From Candidatus Altimarinota bacterium (GTDB lineage Bacteria > Patescibacteriota > Gracilibacteria > JANQMV01), in the NCBI GenBank assembly GCA_028279865.1, contig JANQMV010000048.1, positions 1-50,734 on the forward strand: a DNA stretch of 50,734 bases, written 5' to 3'. The notes beneath the pieces are model-generated. The model did no database searches. It was not told where the DNA came from and saw only the letters and a list, made by a program, of their open reading frames with translations. Shown here in pieces: positions 10,565 to 22,262 of this stretch (position 1 is the first letter of the stretch; the number at the start of each line of letters is the position of its first letter). A program made the translations under genes and the position numbers.

Positions 10565-11080
10565 CTAAACTTCGCCTTCCCCCGGATTCGTAGGAGTAAA
10601 GGTGCGCGCAGCCAGCTCTTTATCAACCCAATAAATTCCTCCTTCTCCCGCTAGGTCAAGCTTATCAATAATTCCTTGCGCACTTTCCTCTTCTTCCACT
10701 TGCTCATCAATATACCACTGGTTAAAAGCCTGAAAAGCATAATCATTTTCTTCAATTGCGATTTCATGTAGATTGTTAATTAAGCTTGTCACAAGCTGTT
10801 CATGCTTAAGTGCTTTTTCGTAAACATCGCGCGGAGAGTCAAAATCCGTTGCAGGTTTTTCCATTTCCCGGATTTCCGCTCTACCTCCTCGGCTAAAGAG
10901 GTAGTTAAAAAATTTCATCGCATGAAACATTTCTTCTTGGTATTGGATATACATCCAGTGGGCAAATCCGTCCAAACCTTTCGAACGAAAGTAGGCAGAC
11001 ATTGATAAATACAAATTTGCCGAGTACATTTCAGCTTGAATTTGAGCGTTAACCGCCTCTTCCAGTTTTTTACTAATCAT
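10565..11080 (-). CDS. Ferritin
   Basis: 171 aa; ISKKLEEAVNAQIQAEMYSANLYLSMSAYF..GFAHWMYIQYQEEMFHAMKFFNYL. Stop TAG. Confidence 0.9.
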   Translation of the reverse strand: MISKKLEEAVNAQIQAEMYSANLYLSMSAYFRSKGLDGFAHWMYIQYQEEMFHAMKFFNYLFSRGGRAEIREMEKPATDFDSPRDVYEKALKHEQLVTSLINNLHEIAIEENDYAFQAFNQWYIDEQVEEEESAQGIIDKLDLAGEGGIYWVDKELAARTFTPTNPGEGEV

Positions 11081-11315
11081 AAGTTTTTAATTAAAAAATA
11101 ATCTAAAATAGCGTAAAATCAGATTACTGATTTTTTGATTTTAAGTCAAAACTCAAAACAATTTTCGCTTCGGAATTCCGGTCGAAAAATTCAATACAAA
11201 AAATTAGGAAAAGACTTTTTTGCGACTAACCCCTCTCTCACATCCAAGGTGGCAAAAACTTGAAAGAAAAATATATAAATCTGCGTAAGAGTAAATGTAC
11301 GCAAAATAAATATTT

Positions 11316-11909
11316 ATGGTTAATCCGGATTTCAGTCAAAAAACCGATGAGGAGCTGGTTGTCTTAACTCTGCAAGATCAAGACGTTTTTTATTATCTAA
11401 TCAAAAGGTACGAACAAAAGCTTTTGAATTATATTTTGCGTCTTTCAAGTACCAGTCGCGAAAATGCAGAAGATATTTTGCAGGAAGTTTTCATCAAAAT
11501 TTATAAAAACTTAAACGGATTTGACCGGGATCTAAAGTTTTCAAGTTGGGCTTATCGCATTACGCACAATGAAACGATGAGTCATTTTCGCAAAAAACAA
11601 ACAAAATTAAAAATCACCAGTATAGATGACGAAGAAAACAACAATCTGATCAATTTATTAAAAAGTTCATTAGATATTCAAAAAGAATTTTCGACCAAAG
11701 AAATTGCAAAAAAAGTTCGCGAGATAATTGATTTATTGACATCAAAATATCGTGAAATTTTAGTTTTACGTTATTTGGAGGAAAAAGATTATCAAGAGAT
11801 TAGCGATATTTTAAAAATACCCATGGGAACAGTCGCAACATTAGTAAGCAGAGCCAAAAAAAGATTCAAAATAGAGGCAACTAAGAATCATTTAGATGAA
11901 TTAATTTAA
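11316..11909 (+). CDS. RNA polymerase sigma factor, sigma-70 (ECF) family
   Basis: 197 aa; region 2 ENAEDILQEVFIKIYKNL...FSSWAYRITHNE and region 4 REILVLRYLEEKDYQEISDILKIPMGTVATLVSRAKKR. Stop TAA. Confidence 0.9.
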   Translation: MVNPDFSQKTDEELVVLTLQDQDVFYYLIKRYEQKLLNYILRLSSTSRENAEDILQEVFIKIYKNLNGFDRDLKFSSWAYRITHNETMSHFRKKQTKLKITSIDDEENNNLINLLKSSLDIQKEFSTKEIAKKVREIIDLLTSKYREILVLRYLEEKDYQEISDILKIPMGTVATLVSRAKKRFKIEATKNHLDELI

Positions 11910-11914
11910 CAATC

Positions 11915-12739
11915 ATGAAGAAAGATCTTAGCAAAAACATCCTCGGCAAAATTAAAAAGGAAAAAATTCAACCCATTTCCAAATGGAGTTTTTTGCTCAA
12001 AAAATCTTCTATTTGGAGTTTATTTGGAATTTCCGTCATACTTGGAGGATTTGCTTTCGGCAGTATTTTGGCGCAAATCAGCAGTACGGAGTGGAATATT
12101 CGCCACCAAATTACAGATAGTTTTATGTTTTTCGTCTTCATGACACTCCCCTATCTCTGGATTATTTTTATGCTTGGATTCGGTGCACTCGCCTACTACT
12201 ACCTTAGACGAACTTCCAAAGGCTACCGCTATAGTACCATCATCGTGGTAAATAGTAGTTTGCTAATTTCCGTTTTATTTGGCAGTGCTCTTTATGCGAG
12301 CGGTCTCTCTACAAAATTTGAACATGCTTTTCAGGAAAAAAGTCCTTTGTATCGGGAGGTCTTGGACAGAAGGGTAAAACTTTGGAAAAATCCTGAGAAA
12401 GGCTTGTTAGCCGGTAAATTTATCAAACATATTGATGAGGAGAATATTGAAATAATCGATCTGAGAAAACGAATCTGGACTGTAAATATTGCAGAGGTGG
12501 TTGTCAAAAAAGAGCTTCCTTTAAGAAGTAATCTTCCTGTGAAAATAATTGGAGAAAAAAAAGAAAATCAAATTTTCATAGCAAAAGAAATCCGGCTTTG
12601 GAATAAAAACAAAGTATTAAAATGTGATACAGAAAAACCTGATGAGCCTTGTTTAAAACCTCCAAGGCATTTTCCCAAAAAAGTGAAAGAAAATTTTCAA
12701 CTTCCGCGTAGTAATGATTGGAGGCACGAAAAAAGATAA
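11915..12739 (+). CDS. Membrane protein in sigma-factor operon (putative anti-sigma or regulated partner)
   Basis: 274 aa with hydrophobic segments; starts 6 nt after the sigma factor stop. Stop TAA. Confidence 0.55.
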   Translation: MKKDLSKNILGKIKKEKIQPISKWSFLLKKSSIWSLFGISVILGGFAFGSILAQISSTEWNIRHQITDSFMFFVFMTLPYLWIIFMLGFGALAYYYLRRTSKGYRYSTIIVVNSSLLISVLFGSALYASGLSTKFEHAFQEKSPLYREVLDRRVKLWKNPEKGLLAGKFIKHIDEENIEIIDLRKRIWTVNIAEVVVKKELPLRSNLPVKIIGEKKENQIFIAKEIRLWNKNKVLKCDTEKPDEPCLKPPRHFPKKVKENFQLPRSNDWRHEKR

Positions 12740-12930
12740 GCCGCCAACGAGAGTGCGCACTCAATTTAAAATCATAGAATTACAAAGTTTTATTAAAAGT
12801 TCTGACAGTAATTCAATAAAGAATAAGTTTGCAACTATTCAGATTAGTGCACGACTTACCAATCTCACTTTGCTGTTATTTCTCAGCAATAAAAAAAGTA
12901 GTTCTAATTATAAATCTTAGTAAAAATATT

Positions 12931-13545
12931 ATGAAAAATTCAAAACTATTGACAGCAACTGCTGTCTTCTCAGTCGCAATTACTGCCGCTGTAACAACAA
13001 TGTCTCTTACTTCCGCCTATCGTGGCAACACAAATCAAGACTTCAAACCTAGTAATAAAATCCAAATTTCAGCAGAGCAACGTGAAGCAATGCATGAAGC
13101 TCTTAAAAATAAAGATTATGATGCTTGGGTAGAAAATGCTCCGGCAGATGGTCGTCATTCTGACTTAACTCAAGCCGAATTTGAAGAATTGGCAGAAAAA
13201 CACCTGGAAAAAATAGAAAGTAGGGAAGAAAGAAAAGAGTTGAGAGAAGCAAGGAAAGCAGCTCTGGATGAAGTTTTTGCAAATAATGATTATGAAGGTT
13301 GGAAAGAGCTGATGACGGAGTCCGGAAAAAATTCTCAAATTCTTGAAGTCATTAATGCTGATAATTTTGATAAATTAATTGAAATTCACAACTTAAAGAA
13401 GGAGGGAAAAGCAAAATTTGAAGAAGCTCAGGCTCTCATGCAAGAACTAGGAATTGAAAAAAACTTTGAAAAGCAAGGTTCGCACAAGGGCAAAGGTTTG
13501 GGAATGAGAAAAGGTAATTTTGGAGGAACAGGTTTTAATCAATAG
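12931..13545 (+). CDS. Secreted hypothetical protein with DYxxW repeats
   Basis: ATG at 12931 inside ORF 12829..13545; signal peptide MKNSKLLTATAVFSVAITAAVTTMSLTSAYR; two related units (KDYDAWVENA.., NDYEGWKELM..). Stop TAG. Confidence 0.6.
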   Translation: MKNSKLLTATAVFSVAITAAVTTMSLTSAYRGNTNQDFKPSNKIQISAEQREAMHEALKNKDYDAWVENAPADGRHSDLTQAEFEELAEKHLEKIESREERKELREARKAALDEVFANNDYEGWKELMTESGKNSQILEVINADNFDKLIEIHNLKKEGKAKFEEAQALMQELGIEKNFEKQGSHKGKGLGMRKGNFGGTGFNQ

Positions 13546-13570
13546 ACTTATGCTTTAAAATAAAAGCAAA

Positions 13571-13597
13571 AAGAGCAGCACTTGTTGCTCTTTTTTT
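13571..13597 (+). terminator. Rho-independent terminator
   Basis: agagcagcacttgttgctcttttttt: GC stem plus T-tract after the 13545 stop. Confidence 0.7.
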
Positions 13598-13616
13598 ATA
13601 ATTAGAATTAATTCCT

Positions 13617-16600
13617 TTAGAATTCACCAATCGCAGTATAGGTCACCTTTCCTCGGTAGATATCCGCTGGTGTCTGGTAGTCCACATTTAAGTAGTAGTA
13701 AATTGTATCCAGATTACTGTTGGTAGGTTTGTCCAATCACGCATTAGAAATCTGTTGAGGTGCGTTGGTAAAATGGGTCGTTGTGCTAGATGTTCCCGTA
13801 TTTGCTGTGTATGTAAAATTATTCTCTGTTGAAACCCGATCACCTGAAATAGATGAAATAATCTGTCCGGTGTTTGTCGTGCCATCAAGCACCGCTGAAC
13901 CTGTTTGTGTGTTACCTTGCAGAGAAATCATCAGATTGTAACCGTTATGAGCGTTGGTTTTCACTTCTAGGATTGACTTGTCCATTGCTGCTCAGCCTGT
14001 GCCGGACCAGTTCTGACCAAATTGCACGTCAGGGTCGACTGAAAGTAAAACCGAGCCTGAATTGACAGATAATTGAATTGATTCTTCAACATTCACGTTC
14101 AATTCGACTTGCTGATAATGTTGAACCAGAGTGATTTGTCCCGTTCCTGATTCAAGCAATACTCAGAGCTCATCATACAGACTGATTTTGACAGCGTAAG
14201 ATCAACTTTGGGAAGCATTGTGGATTCTAAGGTTATTGATTGCTAATTCTAGCATATCATCGACAGGGACACTGCCTCATGTAATTGTACTTGTGATTGT
14301 TTTGGATTGTCGGTTGATTGAGTCTGAAGAATTGGTGATAGTGCCTGATTGGCTTGTAAATTCAATATCACTATCTGTCATCCAAGGTGAAAATCTGAAC
14401 TCGTCGGCAAAATCAATGACGATGTAATCGTTCACTTCAAGTGCTAGGGCATTAGGATAATAAACCTTGTAATTCGCGTTATTTACTACAGCAGGATTGC
14501 TTACATAGATTGAACCTTTTTCACCGTTGACTGTATCATATATAAAGCTAACTGTGTCTGTACGTTCTTCGTTGCCCGCTGTGTCCAGAGCCCGACTGCG
14601 GATTGTATAGAGGTGTCATTCTGACCAAATTGGTGAATTGTAATACCAGCGGGTAGATTTGCTGGTACTTCCTCCTAAAGTGTTCAGCCAAATTTCTTGT
14701 GTGGCAGTGAAGCCTGTGCCTGTATAAAAGCGCTGAGTAGCTTGCTCATAGATACTAATACGGGTGCCGGCGACTGCTGTATTATCCGTAGATTGACCTA
14801 CAATCAACTCGGCGTGTGTAAGGCTGGCGTTATTTTGCGGATAGAGAATCTTTGAGACGGGAAGTTCGGTATCCAGAGCGGTTATATGTGTTGTACGTGT
14901 GGAGGCGTAAGTCGTGGAATTGCCTGCCGCATCTTTGACTGTATAGCGAAATTTGTAGCAAGTATTGGGTAAACCGGTGTATATGTAGTTTGTGCCGTTT
15001 GCAATTTCTGTAATATTGGCATCTTGAAAACTTGTGAAAGTCTGGTCACAGATTTCATTTGTGACAGTAGCTGTGGCTACTTCAAGGAGATAGTCTGCGT
15101 CATTTGAGGACATGCCTGAGTTAGAGCCTGAGGCGGAGAGGTTGTCTTCTCCACGATTTACGTTGATCGCAATTTGTAGGCTGCCTTGAGTTCCGTTGAG
15201 ATGAGTAATTGATCCTCCGGTGGCTGATTGTGTATCAATGAAATAAGGACCTTGGTGCTGCCATGCTGAATAATTATCGGCTGCATCTTGACTTCTGATG
15301 TGTAAATAGTTACTTGCCCCTTCTTGGAAAATACAAGTCAGAGTTGTTCCTGTTTGAGTCGAGAAAACTGTTGTTCCTGTGGCACTCTGGTTACATTCGG
15401 TTTCATAGGTTTTAATCTGTGTGCTAAGCGATGTGGAAGCAGTCGCTAATGAACTTTGATTCTCATCGGTATCAATAGCAATTATGCGAAAATCGTATGT
15501 TGTTCAGTTTGAACCGGGGACTGACCAAAGGTAATCCACTGTGTTATCGTTTGACCATTGGCTTATTGCGTGAGCGCCGTCGTCGATGATTAGTGCCTCC
15601 GGACTTGCTCGATCTGAAGCCGAATTATCTGTATAAATACCTTGTGGCAGATCGTTTAGTCGTGTAATTGTTTCAATCCCTCCGGTAATGTTGTAACCCA
15701 ACACTGTTTTACCATTGAGGTATTCAACGTTATTAATATTGTTCGTCAGGATTGAAGTATTTCGGCTCGAATTTCCATCAGTTGAGTAATTGTGAGCAGC
15801 GTTGCCATAGCGATTAAATTGAGTTGCTCCATCTCCAGTAGCTACAGTAAAATCTACTCCTTGAGGGCGAACCGTATGCGTCGCGATGTCACGAATTATG
15901 TCCGAACTACCACTTAACCTGTGCCGGAATGCTGTATCATGGAGGCTTCTCTGTGAAGCGTACATTCTTGAAATCTCAGCTGAGCTCAACGCTCTATTGT
16001 AAATCGCTACGTCGTCAAGGAGTCCTTCATAATATCGCTCTCCTGAGTATGGTGCCTGACCTATGGTTAAATCATTGGTCGTATCTAAAGGACCGGCATT
16101 AACCAGATATGACTGATCTAAAATTCAATTAATGTAAATTCTCAAACTTATATCATCATAGGTAAAAGTCACATTTTGCCATACATTTGCTTCAAGATTG
16201 CTGGCAGATAGATAAGCAGTTGCACCATCGAGGGTAAATAATAGGCGGTTATTATTTCTATTTATACCAACATAGTAACCAGTAGAAAGATAACTTCACC
16301 AAAAAGCCTGAGGAGTACCTTTACCTATAATTCCTTTGTTGGAAGAAGCAGGATTTCACCACCCTGGCTCAGACGGATTAATCCAAAAATTAACTGTCAT
16401 GGTGTTACCAACATTTAAAGTCGAATTATTGTTTATTCGTAAATAATCATTAACACCGTCAAAACTTCCTGCTCCGTCAAATTTACCTCCGGCTATTGCA
16501 GACGCTCCGCCACTCCAGGTTCCATGATTTCCATTACTCGAATGATCCGTAGCCTGACCTGAGCTTGTCGAAGGGTCCATTTTCCAGTAACCCACAAGTC

Positions 16601-19600
16601 CGTCATTCAAACTTTCCTGTGCTTCCAAATTCTTTTTCCCTGTTTCGTACATATGCTTGATTGTAGCTGCATCAAGAGCTTCGGCTGTGATAAATGGTTC
16701 GTCTATGAGTCCATCTATAGCGGCAAAACCTGTTCATCTAAAATCTTGCCCTATATATATAGGCAAATTAGAATTAAAGGTTCCAATTGGTTGGTTTGTA
16801 AACTCACTATCTATTTCCCCATCAATATACATTCTAATAACATCTCAATCTCGAGTTAAATTTAAAAAATGCCAGTTTGTATCAGTAATTGACTTATTGC
16901 CAACTGCGCTAAAATAATTTGCACCTCCCCATAGATCAAGATCGGCATTAAAATGTAATTTATTGTTTGCATTAATCTCGAATATCCACTGATTTACAGT
17001 CGTGGCTTCATAACGAGAAATTAGATAATTAGTACCATTTGAATTTCTTTTTATCCATAGTCATAAAGTAAAATCTGTTAAGTCTAAATCTGCGCTATCA
17101 GCTATGCTAAGGTAGTTACTACCATCAAACTTCGCTGCTTTTCCTCTCACACCGGTAGAACTAAAATCAACCCCACCATTATTTATTAAATTATTTGTCT
17201 TCAATGAATTATCTGTAAGTGGAGCGGAGCCATCAAATGTCCACATACCTCTAATATCTCCTACCATTTCCTCCGTTGCATATTCCGAAGTAATATATTT
17301 TACAGAACCATTATTCTCATCTCCTGCTTTCTCTTGGATAATACTTAAACCTTCATTTGTTCCAATATAAAGAGTATTTCATCCATGAATAGAAGTTCAT
17401 TCTGTAATTTCTAAAGAATTGATATGTATTCTATTTCAACCAGTTCATAGGCAAACATTTCTTCAGGCAATTGCATGGGTTTGAAAAGTACAATAGATGT
17501 AGTCTGCCTTTCCTAATGTGATATCAACCGTCGCCTCATGTATATTTCTCTGCAGATAAAAATCATCCTGATCTGTAGCAATTTCATTTGAATAGTAAAG
17601 AGTTCCATCGGAAGCTAAGGCAACATTGTCTGAATCTCTACCTGCATCTGTTACATCAATAACCGTCCCATCTGTCTCATTAATCACACTCACTCCTCCA
17701 TCTGTCGCCACGGCTACATAAGTTTTCCCATCAATTACTGCGGCATGAAGATCATTAATTAAGCCATTTACAATATCTTGCTCATCTATTTTTTGGTAAC
17801 CAGAAGAAGTGTTTCTATCTGCAATGTTTGAATTAAATTCACTATGGTTATTCATTGGATAACTACTTTCTTCTGTTCTTCAGCTCCCAATGTGTTCACT
17901 TGTATCATTTACAAAATCAATTGTAAATAATCCAGAATTTGAACTCGCACTACTTCAGTCATACCAACTTCCTAAGTAAGTTTTACCGTTTAATGATGAG
18001 ATTGTTGAAAAAAGCGTATAATTTGGTCCAATCAAATAAACATCATTTGGAGTCCACCCTCCCGCTTGATCAAATCTCATCCAAATTTCCTGGCTTTCCG
18101 CATCGTAAATATATAGATTTGTATCCGTACCTACCAAAATTGCAATTTCAGGAAAATCTCGTGTACACTTTTCTTCACCTGAGGCTTGGTAACCATTTGG
18201 ACATCTGGTCACAGAAGAAGCTTCCGTATACCATGATTTTGTATTATCACTTCTCCACGAATTATTAACTGAATCCTTGGCTGTATCATAAATAAACACG
18301 TCATTAATCGTTTCTGCGATCAGCTGCTGTTCAATTTTCTCTGGAATTTGATATTCACTTTCACTTGTTTCTTTTTGTTCAATTTTAAATTTTGGAGCTG
18401 TTGCTTCGTAGGTCTGCCGTACCTCTAAGCCTGAGAGAGCTCGACTGTAAATTGCAAATTCGTCAAGAGAACCATTAAAATACCTATTACTATTACCTCC
18501 ATTACCGATACTTGGATAAGTGAAACTGGCAGTAGGAATTTCCACATTTTGTTTTGTATCCGTAAGCTCACCATTTAGATAAATATAAAAATTTGAATGA
18601 GTGCTATCTACAGATTCTGTAACCACAGTTAAATTAAACCATTCGTCAATCCCAACATCATCTAAATTTGCATTAAAATATAGTGGTGTTGGTGATTGCA
18701 AATAAAGTGCTAATGCATTTCCTGCACCATGCCACATCCAGTAACCACCACTGGACAAATTGTTTCCTGTAAAAGCGTTCCAATTTCCTCCTAGTGTTTT
18801 TTGCCAAACACTAAAAGTATGGCTCTCACTTGTTGTAAACTCTGTTGAATTAATTGTCACATATTCATCCACCCCATCAAACTCCAAAGCCTTCCCCACC
18901 TGCCCGTCATGATAAGACAAAGCACCACTCATATTTGTCAAAGTTCCATTATTCCCATTTCCAGAATAATCAACCGTAACAGAAGTCCCCACATCATCAA
19001 ATTTCCAATAACCCACTAAGGAATCTTTTTTATAATTTTCCTTAATTTCTTTGTTAGAGAGAGCCCGTTTGTACATTTTAACTTCATCAATTCCGCCAGA
19101 AAAATACCTCGGATACCTCGTTGGAGCAGTATAATCATAAGGATTTCCGAACAAAACAGGGTCATTTGTTTCCGTATTAAAATTACCATTCCACGTTACA
19201 CTTCCTGGTAATTCTTCTCCGTTTACAAAAGCTTTGATCAGACCTCCTTCACGTTTCATCACAATGTTGTACCATTGATTAATTTCAAAAGAAACCGGCC
19301 AACCAAAGTATCCATTCGGAGGCGAATAATTATAATATAAACCTAAAGAGTTCTTCGTTGTTGCTATTTTTCTAATAACTCAATTCGCAGGCCATGAAAT
19401 TAATTCAGCTTGAGCAATTAGAGCTGCTTCCGAGTTAACATTCATCCAAAAATTAACTGTAAAATCTCCCGTACCAAAATCAAAGTCTGAACTATTCGGA
19501 ATACTTACATAATCATTAATTCCATCAAAACCTCCCGCTTGTCTGCGTTGTCCATCAGCATTCGCAGTTAAGCCTCCGTTCGCTGTACCATGATTTCATT

Positions 19601-20540
19601 TTCACGAACTATCCATAAAATCTCCATCCATTTTCCAATGCCCCACAAGTCCTGTTTCATCAAGCTCGATCGCTGCATCAGGGTAAAAAGCTCATTCGTC
19701 TCCATTATCTTTAATTTCAACACCAACCTGATTATTCATCTCATCGTTAGACAAACTAATCGTTGGTTGACGAGGGGTATCTGCATAAGGTGAACTTGGC
19801 GGAGTAAAGTTTCCTGTCCAACGAGCTAACCCTTTGGTCACCCTAACTTCGTCAAAATAGCCTTGAAAATCTCCTGCACCGAGCTCTCTTCCTGCTGTGC
19901 CAATTCTTAGGGGATTTGTTGTTTGAAAATTATCATAACAAGTTGTATCACTGGCAATTTGGTAACCATCAGCAAAGAAACGAAGAGTATTTCATTCTCT
20001 TGCAAGTGCAAAATGCGACCATTTGTTTAAATAATCAGCGAAATTCCCCCCTGTTACAACACAAGTACCATTGTATGATGTCCAATTTAGCTGGGAACTA
20101 AAAAGCCAATACCAATTCAAATCTGAATATGCGCCATTGTGAGTGGACATAAATCGCTTTGCACGACCATTATCATTTGCGTTGCTTGTTGGATAAGCCC
20201 AAAAATCAATCGTAAAATCATCCGAACCAAATTGCCAGTCTTGAGAATTTGGAATTGTTAAATAATCACTATCTCCGTCGAAATATATCGCTGAACTACC
20301 AAACTTGCTTTGTGATGTGGAATGTCGGACATTTCCATTCACCGTAATATCGTGTTCATTTGAAGAAGAGTCTGTGAAAGTTGTACTTCAGTTTGTTGTG
20401 TCTGATTGAATTAAAAGCTTTGTATAAACATCCGATCATGCTGCTTTTAGTTGAGAAAAATTAAGCTGTCAAAAAAATTGAAGTACCATCAGTCACACCA
20501 ACGTTTTTGAAAATAATTTTTTAGTTTTTTTAGTAAACAT
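13617..20540 (-). CDS. Giant multi-LamG surface protein, 2307 aa; requires UGA = Gly
   Basis: ATG at 20538-20540 and TAA at 13617-13619. All nine ORF-track pieces on this strand share one frame. Triplet scan of the gaps finds no TAA/TAG and 29 in-frame TGA. LamG units such as GLVGHWKMDGDFMDSS[U]K[U]NHGTANGG, DTTN[U]STTFTDSSSNEH, LRIYIN[U]ILDQS, SLVGYWKFDDVGTSVTVDYSGNGNNGT. N-terminal signal peptide-like MFTKKTKKLFSKTLV[U]LMVLQFF[U]QLNF. Confidence 0.9.
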
Positions 20541-20705
20541 GGTTTTTGTTTTTTTTATTTTCCACCTGATATTATGAAAATTACATTGTTTCATTTTACC
20601 AAATTAATATATGTTTTGCAATATTTTTATCTTTTTGCAAAACAGATCAAAAACTTGATTCTCAATACATTTTTCAGTAACCTGAGGGTGTTTTAAAAAA
20701 TAAAA

Positions 20706-22160
20706 ATGAAAGTAATCAAAAAAACTATTGTTTTTGCGCTTTTAATAAGTATTAGTTTCGGTTTTTCCGGTTGTCGCAAAAAGAATCAAGGCAATACCAG
20801 TACCGGCACCACGACCAACTCTGTTGAAAAAAAAGAGATTGTCATCTGGAATTTGTTTGATAATTCAGACAGCCTGAGGGGTCAAATCCAGTCTTTTGAA
20901 AGTTCACATCCCGGAGTTGATATAACTTATAAAAAGTTTGTGAATATTGAGGAATACTGGAGCACAATTCTGAATGAGCTCGCAGAGGGCGAAGGTCCTG
21001 ATATCTTTGCCGTTAACAACAATTGGCTGCGCAAGCATTACAAAAAATTCTATCCTCTTCCCTTGGAAGGGATTGAAATCCCCATGAATCCTGAAATCTT
21101 CAGACAAACATTTTTTAATGTAGCCGGAGAAGATTTGATTATTGAAAATCAGGTCATGGGCATACCTCTCTCGATTGACACACTGGCCCTTTATTACAAT
21201 AAAGAACTGTTTGGAGATAGCATTATCAATAGTGACGAACCGGCACGCACATGGGAAGAATTAAAGGAACAAGTCATCACTTTGACAAAAAGAGATAACA
21301 GTCCAGAAAGATTTGGTGTTTCTGCGATTTCGATGGGACGGGCAGATAACATCTTGCGTGCCAATGATATTTTGTATTTGCTGATGGTACAACATGAAAC
21401 AAAATTTTACGATGATTCCGGGCTAAAAACTATTTTCGCCAATAAACAAGGTATTGCTGAAGGCACAGGCAAGGCTTATTACCCCGGAGTTGAAGCGCTG
21501 GATTTTTATACCAGTTTCGGGTTACCCAGTTATCGCAATTATACTTGGAATGAGTTTATTACAGGCAGAGCTCCGGATGAAAAAGAAATTAATCCTTTTG
21601 TCAGAGGAAAAACTGCGATGATTTTCGGTTATTCTTTTTTATATGATCAGCTCAAAGGAGCCATTCAAGGACAAATTAAAACAGGAGGAAAGCCAATTGC
21701 ACTGGAAGATATCGGTATTGCTCCGGCACCGCAACTTTACAAATATGAAGAAACCGGTAAGCAAGATGCTTATGCAAATTACTTTCCTCTGGTAGTTTCC
21801 AGAAATACCGCCCATCCTACGGAAGCTTGGAACTTACTGCTCTATCTTTCTTCGGCAGAAAGCTTGCAAACCTACCATGAAAAAACAAACAAACCCACAA
21901 GTCGCAAAGATATGGGAGACGCTCAATCAATACAGCCGCTTTGGGGTGTTTTTGCCCGTCAGGCTTCATATGCGAAAAATCTCCAGCTTTTTGATAACGA
22001 AAATTTCAATGAATACTTCGCAGAAGCAATTCAAAGCGTTGTGAAAGGTAAAAAAACACCGACAGAAGCGTTGCAGCTAACTCAAAAAAGAGCAAACTGT
22101 ATTTTAGACAAAACCAAATCAAACGCAAATCAGGATGTTGATTGCGATATCTTGGAGTAA
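20706..22160 (+). CDS. Extracellular solute-binding lipoprotein (ABC sugar-type)
   Basis: 484 aa; lipobox-like FGFSGC; EIVIWNLFDNSDSLRGQIQSFESSHPGVDITYKKF; GKTAMIFGYSF. Stop TAA. Confidence 0.8.
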   Translation: MKVIKKTIVFALLISISFGFSGCRKKNQGNTSTGTTTNSVEKKEIVIWNLFDNSDSLRGQIQSFESSHPGVDITYKKFVNIEEYWSTILNELAEGEGPDIFAVNNNWLRKHYKKFYPLPLEGIEIPMNPEIFRQTFFNVAGEDLIIENQVMGIPLSIDTLALYYNKELFGDSIINSDEPARTWEELKEQVITLTKRDNSPERFGVSAISMGRADNILRANDILYLLMVQHETKFYDDSGLKTIFANKQGIAEGTGKAYYPGVEALDFYTSFGLPSYRNYTWNEFITGRAPDEKEINPFVRGKTAMIFGYSFLYDQLKGAIQGQIKTGGKPIALEDIGIAPAPQLYKYEETGKQDAYANYFPLVVSRNTAHPTEAWNLLLYLSSAESLQTYHEKTNKPTSRKDMGDAQSIQPLWGVFARQASYAKNLQLFDNENFNEYFAEAIQSVVKGKKTPTEALQLTQKRANCILDKTKSNANQDVDCDILE

Positions 22161-22262
22161 TTTTCCCAATTAAAAGCATTTTTTTGACAGATCTTGCTCC
22201 GTAAGCAAAACGGAAAATTTACCGAGATAAAAAATAAATTTATACAAATTCAGATATAAACT

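Noticed and set aside
17939-18268. Plus-strand ORFs antisense to the LamG genes (e.g. 17939-18268, 3507-3779, 2777-2965)
   Set aside because: No recognisable motifs and fully opposite a convincing recoded CDS; artefacts of the six-frame track.
13617-20540. UGA = Trp (code 4) instead of Gly
   Set aside because: UGA sits at conserved Gly sites in LamG and GNAT motifs (DSSGxGNHGT, GQGIG, KNGY); Trp does not fit. Definitive only after HMM alignment.
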